From: DALYDD01 sp046049705
Lineage (GTDB): Bacteria; Patescibacteriota; Minisyncoccia; Phycocordibacterales; CAIZLB01
DNA length: 30,498 nucleotides
Direction: 5' to 3'
Assembly (NCBI GenBank): GCA_046049705.1
Contig: JBJOQZ010000037.1
Location: forward strand, 1-30,498
Shown here: positions 1 through 7,767 of the stretch, one piece after another
Position numbering within the stretch: the first letter of the stretch is position 1
How the letters are laid out: every line of letters starts with the position of its first letter
Made by a program: the position numbers and the translations under genes
Notes under the pieces: generated by a model
What the model was told of the DNA's origin: nothing
The model's database searches: none
The model's input: only the letters and a program-made list of their open reading frames with translations

Positions 1-278
1 CTACGACATTTGTTACTACGGATTCAGTAAGTGGGCAATCAACCACTACAAGTTTCTATGTAGTAGGAGATAAACTAAGAATCTCAGAAAACGGTATTGA
101 TCTTGGTCCTCTTACAAAAGAAAGCGTTAAAGTAATTGGATTTGATGTGAAATTAATCCAAAACTCTAATTCAAAGGCAATCAAGATAGAATTGAGTTTA
201 CTATCAGATGAAGCTACACCTGCAGTAATTTCAAAAAACTTTTATAATACAGTGGTCATTCGGGGGAGCTATCAATAA
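1..278 (+). CDS. C-terminal fragment of a type IV pilin-like / secreted protein (5' end outside window)
   Basis: An open frame enters the window (first full codon at position 3) and stops at TAA 276-278, giving about 91 residues. The residues are Thr/Ser/Asn-rich and beta-strand-like, beginning TTFVTTDSVSGQSTTSFYVV, with no Cys and no membrane segment. It ends 12 nt before the PilX-like gene, so the two are probably co-transcribed. In Patescibacteria, genes in this position often encode minor pilins with a prepilin N-terminus; that N-terminus is not visible here, so the pilin assignment is an inference from context only. The reading frame is secure because there is no stop in it before 276. 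Confidence 0.6.
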   Translation, partial: TTFVTTDSVSGQSTTTSFYVVGDKLRISENGIDLGPLTKESVKVIGFDVKLIQNSNSKAIKIELSLLSDEATPAVISKNFYNTVVIRGSYQ

Positions 279-290
279 TGTAAGGTACAT

Positions 291-2042
291 ATGCATATAT
301 CAAAAAAACAATATAAAGTGTCGCAAAGTGGGCAGGTGGTCATGATTGCTGTCATGATTTTCTTGGTATTATCAGTGGTGGTAGTTGTTGGTATTTCATC
401 ACCTATTGCTTCTCAAATTAGAAATAGTAGCTTGGTGTTACAAACAAGAAAAAGCGTAAATGCTGCCGATGTATTGCAAGATGATGCACTATACCGTCTT
501 AATTCAGGCCGAACACTTCCTGCGACCATTGTCCTCTCTCTAAATGATTCTACTTCTACGGCACAAATTGCAGATGTCGGTGGAGCAAAACAAATCATAG
601 CTATCGGTGAATCAGGTCGTACAGAAAGAGCGTCTCGTGCAACATATAGCCAAGGTACAGGTGTATCAATCAACTATGGGCTTCAAGTTGGAAACGGTGG
701 TCTAGATATGAGTGGAGGACCGACAATATATGGAAATGTATACTCAAATGGAAACATAACTGGTTCTGGTGGATCTACAATCACCGGAAGCGCTAGTGTT
801 GCCTCATATCTAAGTTCGTCACCGATTCTTGAAAATAGTGCCACTGGAACTCCGTTTGCTAATATCGAAGTGGGTAAATCAAACAATGTTCAGCTGATTG
901 CTCAAAAATTTAGACTAGGTACAGCAAATCAAATTACTGCAATTAGTTTGTATGTCAAGAAAAGTGGAGCACCTGCAAATGCAACAATTAAAATCTTCAA
1001 TAATAGCGGAGGGTCAGTAGGGACTAGTCAGCAGGGAAGTACCGGGAGTATGAGTGCATCTTTGGTGACAACTGCTTATGATTGGATTGAGGTATATCCA
1101 TCGAGTCCAATATCACTGAGTGCGAATACTGATTATTGGCTTACTGTTGAATATCAAGGAAGCAATGCGAACTACTATACATTTGCTACCAACAATAATG
1201 CATATTCAGATGGTACTCTGAAGCTCAGAAATAAATCAGGTTCTTCTTGGGGGAGTTACTATGATGCAAGTCCGAACACTCAAGATATGTATTTCCAACT
1301 GATGACCGGTGCAACAGGGAGTATATCTGGTTTGATTGTAAATGGAAATGCAAATGCAGCAGTCGTAAATAGTTCTACCGTTGGTGGTAGTTTATATTGT
1401 CAGATGGGTAGTGGTAATAATAAGTCTTGCGATACCAGTCAACCTCTTCCTTCGGCTCTCCCTATGCCAGTCTCTGCCGCAAATATTCAAGCGTGGAAGG
1501 ATAATGCAGAGTCTGGAACAATTAGAAATTCAAGCTGGTCTATCGGTGGATCGACTATAGCGAGTACTACTGGTGCGATGAAAATTGTAGGTGACCTCAC
1601 TGTAAATGGTAGTGGTGTATTAGAGCTCAATGGCCCACTTTGGGTCACTGGTACTTTGAGTGTTAGCGGAGGTGGTGTAATTCGACTATCAAGTGCATAT
1701 GGAACTGGAGATGAGGTTATAGTGGTTGATCAGGCAAGTTTGACAGGAGGAGGTATGGTAACTGGTAATGGACAAGCGAGTAATTACATACTGCTAGTTG
1801 CAGAAGATAATACAAGTAATGCTATTGAGGCTTCGGGTGGTACAGGTTCAGTTGTTTTAGTTGCCCCTTATGGAACAATCACATTTAGTGGTGGTACATC
1901 TGCAAAGTCAGCAATTGCAAATCGTATGGTTATGTCAGGTGGTACAACTCTAGTATACGAATCAGGCTTAGCTGATATTTCATTTACAACAGGTCCTTCT
2001 GGTGCTTGGAATGTAGATGATTGGAGAGAAATCGCGCAGTAG
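291..2042 (+). CDS. PilX-like type IV pilus-associated surface protein
   Basis: 583 residues, not matched to a precisely named family. Residues about 14-36 form one hydrophobic N-terminal segment (starting SGQVVMIAVMIFLVLSVVVV), the layout of PilX-type minor pilins that insert by their N-terminal helix. It is followed by a helical stretch (about 37-70). Residues about 130-175 and 390-560 are Gly/Ser/Thr/Val-rich with repeating short strands (SGGS, VNGN, LTVNGSG), suggesting a beta-helix-like stalk. Residues about 195-345 look like a separate beta-sandwich insert (KIFNNSGG, WIEVYPSSPISLSANTDYWL), resembling a carbohydrate-binding-like module. It follows a probable pilin fragment by 12 nt and is closed by a terminator. 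An AAGG at 282-285, seven bases ahead of the ATG, is one of the few Shine-Dalgarno-like sites in the window. Probable role: extracellular appendage or adhesion (inference). Confidence 0.65.
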   Translation: MHISKKQYKVSQSGQVVMIAVMIFLVLSVVVVVGISSPIASQIRNSSLVLQTRKSVNAADVLQDDALYRLNSGRTLPATIVLSLNDSTSTAQIADVGGAKQIIAIGESGRTERASRATYSQGTGVSINYGLQVGNGGLDMSGGPTIYGNVYSNGNITGSGGSTITGSASVASYLSSSPILENSATGTPFANIEVGKSNNVQLIAQKFRLGTANQITAISLYVKKSGAPANATIKIFNNSGGSVGTSQQGSTGSMSASLVTTAYDWIEVYPSSPISLSANTDYWLTVEYQGSNANYYTFATNNNAYSDGTLKLRNKSGSSWGSYYDASPNTQDMYFQLMTGATGSISGLIVNGNANAAVVNSSTVGGSLYCQMGSGNNKSCDTSQPLPSALPMPVSAANIQAWKDNAESGTIRNSSWSIGGSTIASTTGAMKIVGDLTVNGSGVLELNGPLWVTGTLSVSGGGVIRLSSAYGTGDEVIVVDQASLTGGGMVTGNGQASNYILLVAEDNTSNAIEASGGTGSVVLVAPYGTITFSGGTSAKSAIANRMVMSGGTTLVYESGLADISFTTGPSGAWNVDDWREIAQ

Positions 2043-2071
2043 AAAGATCTGCGGGCCAATTGTGTAAAAGT

Positions 2072-2099
2072 AAAAAAGCACTGGAAACAGTGCTTTTTT
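2072..2099 (+). terminator. Intrinsic terminator of the pilus gene unit
   Basis: Perfect inverted repeat AAAAAAGCACTG / CAGTGCTTTTTT with a GAAA tetraloop. The 3' arm supplies the T-run. It begins 30 nt after the TAG of the PilX-like gene and ends 8 nt before the extended -10 of the next gene. Confidence 0.85.
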
Positions 2100-2106
2100 A
2101 CTCCCA

Positions 2107-2115
2107 TGATATAAT
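2107..2115 (+). promoter_or_regulatory. Extended -10 promoter of tpiA, predicted leaderless
   Basis: TGATATAAT, an extended -10 (TGn + TATAAT at 2110-2115). The last T is 8 positions before the ATG at 2123, so transcription should begin at or next to that A. No good -35 is visible. The -10 overlaps the alternative upstream ATG at 2114, which would then lie outside the transcript; this decides the start in favour of 2123. Confidence 0.75.
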
Positions 2116-2122
2116 GTCTAAC

Positions 2123-3178
2123 ATGATTCAAAAAAGAAAAAAACTGCTTATGGCAGCAAACTGGAAGATGACTCCAGCTACAGAACAAGAGGCAAAAAAG
2201 AAAGCTCTTTCTTTCAAGAATATCTCAAAAAAATATCAAAAATTAACTAAAGATCAAATAGGACTTGAAATCTTGGTCTGTCCACCATTTCCATACCTTT
2301 CTGCTCTAAGTCAAATATTTAAAAACTCTCAAGCAAGAGTCGGTGCTCAAGATGTCTCACAATTTGATGGTGGTTCAAAGACTGCTGAAGTTGGTTCGAC
2401 TATGATTGCCTCAATTGGTGCTACATATACTATTGTTGGTCATAGTGAACGACGCGCTATGGGAGACACAGATGAATTTGTAGCGATCAAACTTGGACAA
2501 GTGATTCGAACTGGTATGACAGGCATTTTATGCATTGGAGAAAAAGTACGTGATCCCGAAGGAGAATATCTAAATGTCATTCAAGCTCAGATAAAGGCAT
2601 CTCTCGCTCGGATGAATAATACAGATTTCGCTCACCTGGTAATCGCATATGAGCCAGTATGGGCGATTGGAAGCGTGGACAATGTCGCATTGTCAGGACA
2701 TGAATTGCATCAGATGATTATTTATATCCGTAAAGTACTTCGTGAACTGTACAATGACTCAATTGCAAGTAGTGTGCGTATTTTATATGGTGGTTCGGTT
2801 CATGAAGGAAACGTCGAAGATATAATCTGGAACGGGGAGGTAGATGGACTTTTGATTGGTCGTGCAAGTTTTGATCCAAAATCATACGAAGCGATTTGTA
2901 AAGCAATTATCTCACCACAACTTGAAGCGCATAAGATTGCAACTCGACAAAAGATTCGCAATATTAAAAAGAATATTAAAGCCAGTCGAGCTCGTATGTC
3001 ACATACCCCACTTAGAGCCCAAATGCAAAAAGCACAGAAAGCTAAGTCAAAGCGTAAAAAAAGCCCAATGAAATCAGGTGCGCAAACAAATCAATCAAAA
3101 GCCAGTATAAAAGGTGGTATAAAAAAGAGTTCAAAAAATCGATCAAAAAGCGGTTCAAATAAAATGAAAAAAAGATAA
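2123..3178 (+). CDS. tpiA: Triosephosphate isomerase with long basic C-terminal tail
   Basis: Interconverts dihydroxyacetone phosphate and glyceraldehyde-3-phosphate in glycolysis; cytosolic. From ATG 2123 it is 351 residues. The TIM-barrel core covers about 1-264 with AANWKM (catalytic Lys15), VGHSERR (His107), AYEPVWAIG (Glu177, start of the flexible loop) and YGGSV (phosphate site), so all catalytic residues are present. The usual family length is about 250. Here about 87 further residues (265-351) follow, dominated by Lys, Arg, Ser and Gln, with almost no hydrophobics and predicted disordered. The tail continues in the same frame to TAA without break. The ATG at 2114 is in frame but sits inside the -10 hexamer. 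The next gene, pgk, is 68 nt downstream, forming a lower-glycolysis pair. Confidence 0.93.
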   Translation: MIQKRKKLLMAANWKMTPATEQEAKKKALSFKNISKKYQKLTKDQIGLEILVCPPFPYLSALSQIFKNSQARVGAQDVSQFDGGSKTAEVGSTMIASIGATYTIVGHSERRAMGDTDEFVAIKLGQVIRTGMTGILCIGEKVRDPEGEYLNVIQAQIKASLARMNNTDFAHLVIAYEPVWAIGSVDNVALSGHELHQMIIYIRKVLRELYNDSIASSVRILYGGSVHEGNVEDIIWNGEVDGLLIGRASFDPKSYEAICKAIISPQLEAHKIATRQKIRNIKKNIKASRARMSHTPLRAQMQKAQKAKSKRKKSPMKSGAQTNQSKASIKGGIKKSSKNRSKSGSNKMKKR

Positions 3179-3246
3179 AGCAAGACATGGTTTTTACTAT
3201 GAACTATGAACATATGTCTTTTATCACTCACATTTAACTAAATAAT

Positions 3247-4431
3247 ATGAAAAAAATTACAGATATTAGTGCTGAAGAATTCAAGGGAAAAGTCATCATC
3301 GTCCGTGTTGATTACAATGTTCCAGTATTTGATGGAAAAGTACTCGATGATGCTCGAATACGTGCGTCATTTCAGACTATTCAATTCTTGAGACAGCACG
3401 GTGCATCGGTTATCCTCATCTCACATATTGAAAATAAACAGGATCCTAGTTTGAGACCTATTGCCACACATCTACAAGAACTCTTTAAAACTGGAAAAAT
3501 AGATTTTGAAGTGGTATTTCACGCTGATTTGCAGACTGCACTTAGTCAGCCTAAGTCTTCATATAGCCAAGGAGGGGTACATCTTTTTGAAAACTTGAGA
3601 TCTGATGAAGGTGAAAAAAATAATGATCCAGCATTTGCTAAACGTCTGGCTGATCTCGCAGATATGTATATAAATGAGGCGTTTCCAGTATGTCATCGAG
3701 AGCATGCTTCTGTTGTGGCTCTCCCAGGACTTTTTCCTCAAGCTCATATGGCTGGTTTTACTTTGATAAATGAAATTGCTCATATCGAAAAAGGCTTACA
3801 TCCGACAAGGCCATTCCTCTTTTTACTCGGTGGAGCGAAGTTTGAGACTAAGCTCCCTTTGATTGAAAAGTTTTTAGCTAGAGCGGATAAGGTAGTGATT
3901 GGAGGTGCTTTATTTAATGATGTACTTAAAGCAAAAGGGTATGAAGTAGGAAAATCGTTAGTAAGTGGAGGAGGTGTAGATATTAGTCATGTGATTGAGC
4001 ATCCAACACTTTTAATTCCAAATGATGTACAAGTTATTGATACGACAGATAAACAAGGAATACGACAGAGTAAGCAGATCGATGCAATCGGGCACGAAGA
4101 TATGATTGTAGACATAGGTACATCACTCGTTGATTCTCTTAAAACATATATATCAGACTGCAAAGCCGAGGGTAAAAATATATTTGTATTGTGGAATGGA
4201 CCAATGGGTCTTTATGAAAAAGGGTATACAGATTGTACAAAAGGACTTGCTGAACTATTTATTTCAGAGGGAGTAGAAGGCTTGGTTGGTGGAGGGGATA
4301 CTTCGGCAGCTATTGCAGATGTTGCAGGTGTCTCAGCTTCAGATTCGCATATGTATGTTTCAACAGGAGGTGGAGCGATGATTGAATATCTTATGAACGA
4401 AACATTGCCTGGGATTGAGGCTTTGAAATAA
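3247..4431 (+). CDS. pgk: Phosphoglycerate kinase
   Basis: Transfers phosphate from 1,3-bisphosphoglycerate to ADP; cytosolic glycolytic enzyme. 394 residues, the usual family length. Motifs in order: VDYNVP (21-26), DDARIRAS, HLFENLRSDEG, CHREHASVVALPG, GGAKFETK, the nucleotide-site LWNGPMGLYE, GGGDTSAA and the C-terminal STGGGAMIEYL. One oddity: the usual SHLGRP substrate loop reads SHIENKQ, so the arginine normally found there is absent, although other phosphate-binding Arg/His residues are kept. It follows tpiA by 68 nt and converges on the HIT gene 37 nt away. No clear terminator is seen in that 37-nt gap. Confidence 0.95.
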   Translation: MKKITDISAEEFKGKVIIVRVDYNVPVFDGKVLDDARIRASFQTIQFLRQHGASVILISHIENKQDPSLRPIATHLQELFKTGKIDFEVVFHADLQTALSQPKSSYSQGGVHLFENLRSDEGEKNNDPAFAKRLADLADMYINEAFPVCHREHASVVALPGLFPQAHMAGFTLINEIAHIEKGLHPTRPFLFLLGGAKFETKLPLIEKFLARADKVVIGGALFNDVLKAKGYEVGKSLVSGGGVDISHVIEHPTLLIPNDVQVIDTTDKQGIRQSKQIDAIGHEDMIVDIGTSLVDSLKTYISDCKAEGKNIFVLWNGPMGLYEKGYTDCTKGLAELFISEGVEGLVGGGDTSAAIADVAGVSASDSHMYVSTGGGAMIEYLMNETLPGIEALK

Positions 4432-4468
4432 TACAAGTCAAAAGAGCCAAAGCTAGTTTCACCTAGAC

Positions 4469-4909
4469 TTATACCATCTCAGCCTTTATCTTCTCTGCAA
4501 TATCATTTGCTTCTTGCGGGTTTGAATATTCTTTATGATCCCAGTGACGGAGTCCATCATCGTTGTGTCTAGGGATAAGGTGAATATGTGCATGGAAAAT
4601 AACCTGTCCTGCTGCAGCTTCATTATTCATAATAATATTTATCCCGTCAGCATTTGTAGCTTGCTTGAGAGCAAGACTTACTTTTTGCACGGTCATCATC
4701 ATTCGACATGCGGTTTCTGCAGGAAGGGTATAGATATTTTCAAAATGATCCTTTGGAATCACAAGGGTGTGACCTGGTTGAGTTGGTCGTATATCAAGGA
4801 AAGCCATTGTATAGTCGTCCTCATATACTTTTATAGTCGGGATATCGCCTTTTAAGATATTGCAAAAGACGCAGTCTGCGACATAGTTTCCGATTTGTAT
4901 ATCATTCAT
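4469..4909 (-). CDS. HIT-family nucleotide hydrolase/transferase
   Basis: 146 residues from the ATG at 4909. Carries the histidine triad HAHIHLIPR (residues 106-114; His108 is the expected nucleophile), with FLDIRPTQPGHTLVIPK upstream, the classic HIT core. An N-terminal CVFC pair (Cys13, Cys16) matches the zinc-binding end of HINT/FHIT-like bacterial members. Such enzymes split AMP- or nucleotide-linked phosphoramidates or dinucleoside polyphosphates; the exact substrate cannot be told. An in-frame ATG at 4918 would add three residues but lies within the predicted promoter. It is divergent from recJ with interlocked promoters and convergent with pgk. Confidence 0.92.
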   Translation of the reverse strand: MNDIQIGNYVADCVFCNILKGDIPTIKVYEDDYTMAFLDIRPTQPGHTLVIPKDHFENIYTLPAETACRMMMTVQKVSLALKQATNADGINIIMNNEAAAGQVIFHAHIHLIPRHNDDGLRHWDHKEYSNPQEANDIAEKIKAEMV

Positions 4910-4916
4910 GTGTAGC

Positions 4917-4945
4917 ATTCTATGCTAAAATCCCGATTATGTCAG
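4917..4945 (-). promoter_or_regulatory. Promoter of the HIT gene, leaderless
   Basis: On the minus strand: CTGACA (4945-4940, one mismatch to TTGACA), a 17-bp spacer and TAGAAT (4922-4917, one mismatch to TATAAT). The last T is 8 positions before the ATG at 4909. It overlaps the recJ -10 and the first codons of recJ on the other strand. Confidence 0.7.
4923..4931 (+). promoter_or_regulatory. Extended -10 promoter of recJ, leaderless
   Basis: TGCTAAAAT: a TGn extended element plus TAAAAT at 4926-4931, ending 8 positions before the recJ ATG at 4939. No convincing -35. It shares DNA with the oppositely directed HIT promoter, so the two polymerases should compete. Confidence 0.7.
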
Positions 4946-6816
4946 CTCAATCCACCATCTCATCAAGCACTGAACCTAAAGATGGTATAACACCTCAATT
5001 GCCTGCTCAGCCTGCCAAGGCCACTCAACCTAAAAAGAGATATCAATATAAAAAAGATCAACTCGCAAAAGGTGATAATCTCCTTGAGCATTTATTGGCG
5101 ATTCGAGGGATCGAGGGTGAGGATAGAGATATATTTTTATCCCCAGATTTTGAGACAAATGTGCACGATCCATTTTTATTGAAAGATATGCAGAAAGTCG
5201 TAGACCGTATCTTGAGTGCTATTGAAGCTGGTGAGAAAATCCTTATTTATTCAGACTATGATGCCGATGGACTTCCAGGGGCAGCTATCGCACATGATTT
5301 TTTTACTACTCTTGGGTATGAACATGTTGCATATATTACTCCAGATCGACATGTCGATGGTTTTGGTGTGCATAGTCATATTGCGCGGACATATATTGAA
5401 GAGGGGTATACTCTTATTATTACTATCGATTGTGGAATCGCGGACAGTGCAGTAGCGGCTGAAATTAAGCAACTATATCCACAAGTAGACATTATTATAT
5501 CTGATCACCATCTTCCTGGAGCTGTGCTACCAGATGTATTTGCAATTATCAATCCAAAGCAAGCAGATTGTATGTATCCAGAGAAAATGCTTTGCGGTGC
5601 AGCAGTGATGTGGAAAATAGTACATGCGATTATTTTGCATATGCGAGAGACAGGGCACACTTCATCAGCGCAGTTCAAAAATGGATATGAAAAATGGCTT
5701 CTTGATTTAGCAGGTATGGCTACTCTATCTGACATGGTTCCACTCCGAGGTGAAAATAGGGTACTTGCTTATTATGGGTTGATAGTACTCCGTAAGACAA
5801 AACGACCTGGGCTACAAGCTCTTTGTACTACAAATAATCTCGAACTGTACAATATTGTGGAAGAAGATATTACATTTACCTTATCTCCAAGGATAAATGT
5901 CGCTTCACGATTAGCTGAACCAAAGCTTGCCTTCAATCTTTTGACTGCAAAAAACTATGACGATGCAGTATTGATTGCAAAAGAATTAAATCAAATCAAT
6001 ACAAAGCGTAAGACAATGGTTGCCCAGACTGTGAAGCAAGCAATGAAATTGATATCAGAAAAGTATCCGGATACAAGCAAGGTACCACTTCTCGTTCTTG
6101 GTAATCCAGATTGGAAACCACCGATTTTAGGGCTAGTAGCAACACATATTACAAAGCATATTCCAAAGCCGGTTTGGGTTTGGGGGAGGAGCGATGATGG
6201 TGTACTCAAAGGATCAATTAGATCAGTTGAAGGGTTTGATGTGGTCGAAATTATGTCTCATACTCCAAGTGAATTATTTATAAATAAAGGCGGGCATGCT
6301 ATGTCGGGCGGGTTTGCTATTGATTCAGATTGTATTCATAATTTGGAAAAAGAGCTTGTATGCGCATATGAAAAGGTACATGGGGTACATGAGCCTCTTG
6401 CTCATAGTTCAATTAATGAACATGGAGAGAATCAAGGTGAGTTTTATACAGAACAAGGTATAAGCCAAGAAATCGAAAAGACATATTATATTGATGCAGA
6501 ACTTCAGCCGGTAGATATTCATTCTGGTACATATGGAATAATTTCAAAATTAGCCCCGTTTGGTGTAGACAATGAAAAGCCTCTCTTTGCAATCACTGGT
6601 GTAAGTATAAAAGGGATGAAATTTTTTGGAAAAACTAAAGAGCATCTTGAAGTTGATTGCGGTAATTTCAAAGCTATTCAATTTTTCTCAACATATGCAG
6701 AGGATCAATTTGAAGATATGAAGAAAAAGGCAAAAGTAACCCTCATTGGGCATATTGAGAAGAATCAGTTTCGAGGGGCTACAGATATCAGATTAAGGTT
6801 GGTGGATATTGTATAA
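4939..6816 (+). CDS. recJ: Single-stranded-DNA-specific exonuclease RecJ
   Basis: 5'-3' ssDNA exonuclease of recombination and mismatch/base-excision repair. 625 residues. DHH phosphoesterase motifs appear in order: DYDADG (106-111), DCG (164-166), DHH (189-191), then NPKQADCMYP and LCGAAVMWK. DHHA1 follows with GGHAMSGGFAI around 450, then a C-terminal OB-like region (QFRGATDIRLRLVDIV). Metal-binding Asp and His residues are intact. The first about 45 residues are a Pro/Gln/Lys-rich extension without obvious structure. The length is somewhat above the usual 560-580 because of this and an insert near 465-490. Its TAA (6814-6816) lies inside the TATAAT of the next gene. Confidence 0.94.
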   Translation: MSAQSTISSSTEPKDGITPQLPAQPAKATQPKKRYQYKKDQLAKGDNLLEHLLAIRGIEGEDRDIFLSPDFETNVHDPFLLKDMQKVVDRILSAIEAGEKILIYSDYDADGLPGAAIAHDFFTTLGYEHVAYITPDRHVDGFGVHSHIARTYIEEGYTLIITIDCGIADSAVAAEIKQLYPQVDIIISDHHLPGAVLPDVFAIINPKQADCMYPEKMLCGAAVMWKIVHAIILHMRETGHTSSAQFKNGYEKWLLDLAGMATLSDMVPLRGENRVLAYYGLIVLRKTKRPGLQALCTTNNLELYNIVEEDITFTLSPRINVASRLAEPKLAFNLLTAKNYDDAVLIAKELNQINTKRKTMVAQTVKQAMKLISEKYPDTSKVPLLVLGNPDWKPPILGLVATHITKHIPKPVWVWGRSDDGVLKGSIRSVEGFDVVEIMSHTPSELFINKGGHAMSGGFAIDSDCIHNLEKELVCAYEKVHGVHEPLAHSSINEHGENQGEFYTEQGISQEIEKTYYIDAELQPVDIHSGTYGIISKLAPFGVDNEKPLFAITGVSIKGMKFFGKTKEHLEVDCGNFKAIQFFSTYAEDQFEDMKKKAKVTLIGHIEKNQFRGATDIRLRLVDIV

Positions 6817-6817
6817 T
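6812..6817 (+). promoter_or_regulatory. -10 element of the RNase H gene, leaderless, overlapping the recJ stop
   Basis: A perfect TATAAT whose bases 3-5 are the TAA stop codon of recJ. It ends 8 positions before the ATG at 6825. No strong -35 is visible. Confidence 0.65.
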
Positions 6818-6824
6818 AGACTTC

Positions 6825-7718
6825 ATGAATCAATTTGAATCACAGATAGAAGGTACTACTTCAGAAGTTGCTTTAGATATGCAGCTGATTGCGTATACAG
6901 ATGGAGCTTCACGCGGTAATCCTGGACGAGGAGGGTATGGTGCCGTAGTCATCTATCCAGATAGTAAAGGAAAAATGCATATCGATGAAATAGGCGGCTA
7001 TGAAGACCCGACGACAAATAATCGTATGGAACTTTCCGCAGTGCTTGGTGCACTCAGTCATTTCATTGGATATTATGATCAGGCCTCGATTGAATCAATT
7101 CTCGAATTAAAGTCAGGTCCTACAGGAAAGGTAGATCAAAAACTATTGTTTTCAATATATACAGATTCGAGCTATGTTCTCAAAGGGATAAATGAATGGA
7201 TTCATGGATGGAAGCGAAACAATTGGATTACCTCGACAAAAGAGCCAGTTAAAAATGAAGATATTTGGCGAAAACTTGATGATACTTTGCTTGCTCTTAA
7301 AAAATTACCAATAGATATCAAATGGGTCTTACTTCCAGGACATGCGGGGGTGCCAGGCAATGAACGGGCTGATGAAATCGCAACCGGGTACGCAGATAAA
7401 AAAGATGAGTATAGGCAGTACCTATATAAAGGTAAAATTGAAGACTATCAAAATAAAAATGTTTTAGTGCCACCGACGATGGAAGATATTGTGAAAGCTA
7501 AAAAGGATAAAGATAGTCAATCTAAAAAAAGCAGCAAAAGTTCGTCTGGGACAAAAGCATATTCTTATGTCAGCTTGGTTAATGGGATATTGTATACAGA
7601 TAAGACATGGGCAGAATGTGAGAAAAGAGTTAAAGGTGTTTCAGGGGTTAAGTTTAAAAAATCAATTTCTGTTGAAGATGAAGAAATGATAAAAAAAGAA
7701 TTTACAAAAAATATATAA
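6825..7718 (+). CDS. rnhA: Ribonuclease HI with C-terminal viroplasmin-like domain
   Basis: Cleaves the RNA strand of RNA-DNA hybrids. 297 residues, about twice the usual 150. The catalytic set is complete: Asp26 (YTDGASRGNPG), Glu69 (TNNRMEL), Asp114 (IYTDSSYV), His173 (LLPGHAGVPGNERAD) and Asp183. The basic protrusion with HGWKRNNW is present. After a Lys/Ser-rich linker (about 222-243), residues about 244-293 (YVSLVNGILYTDKTW, then VKGVSGVKFK) resemble the caulimovirus viroplasmin / RNase H1 hybrid-binding domain. That domain normally sits at the N-terminus, so the order here is reversed. It starts 8 nt after recJ and is closed by a terminator that overlaps the next start. Confidence 0.92.
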   Translation: MNQFESQIEGTTSEVALDMQLIAYTDGASRGNPGRGGYGAVVIYPDSKGKMHIDEIGGYEDPTTNNRMELSAVLGALSHFIGYYDQASIESILELKSGPTGKVDQKLLFSIYTDSSYVLKGINEWIHGWKRNNWITSTKEPVKNEDIWRKLDDTLLALKKLPIDIKWVLLPGHAGVPGNERADEIATGYADKKDEYRQYLYKGKIEDYQNKNVLVPPTMEDIVKAKKDKDSQSKKSSKSSSGTKAYSYVSLVNGILYTDKTWAECEKRVKGVSGVKFKKSISVEDEEMIKKEFTKNI

Positions 7719-7730
7719 GTATCAGTACAA

Positions 7731-7767
7731 AATAAAAACCATCTATGAATCGATGGTTTTTATTTTT
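7731..7767 (+). terminator. Intrinsic terminator of rnhA overlapping the start of comEC
   Basis: 13-bp perfect stem AATAAAAACCATC / GATGGTTTTTATT with loop TATGAATC, then TTT. The loop contains the comEC ATG (7745-7747), so the 3' arm is codons 3-7 of comEC. Confidence 0.75.

Noticed and set aside
2021..2122. Longer tpiA start points (from 2021 or 2114)
   Set aside because: They run through the upstream terminator and the -10 hexamer and add no TIM-like residues.
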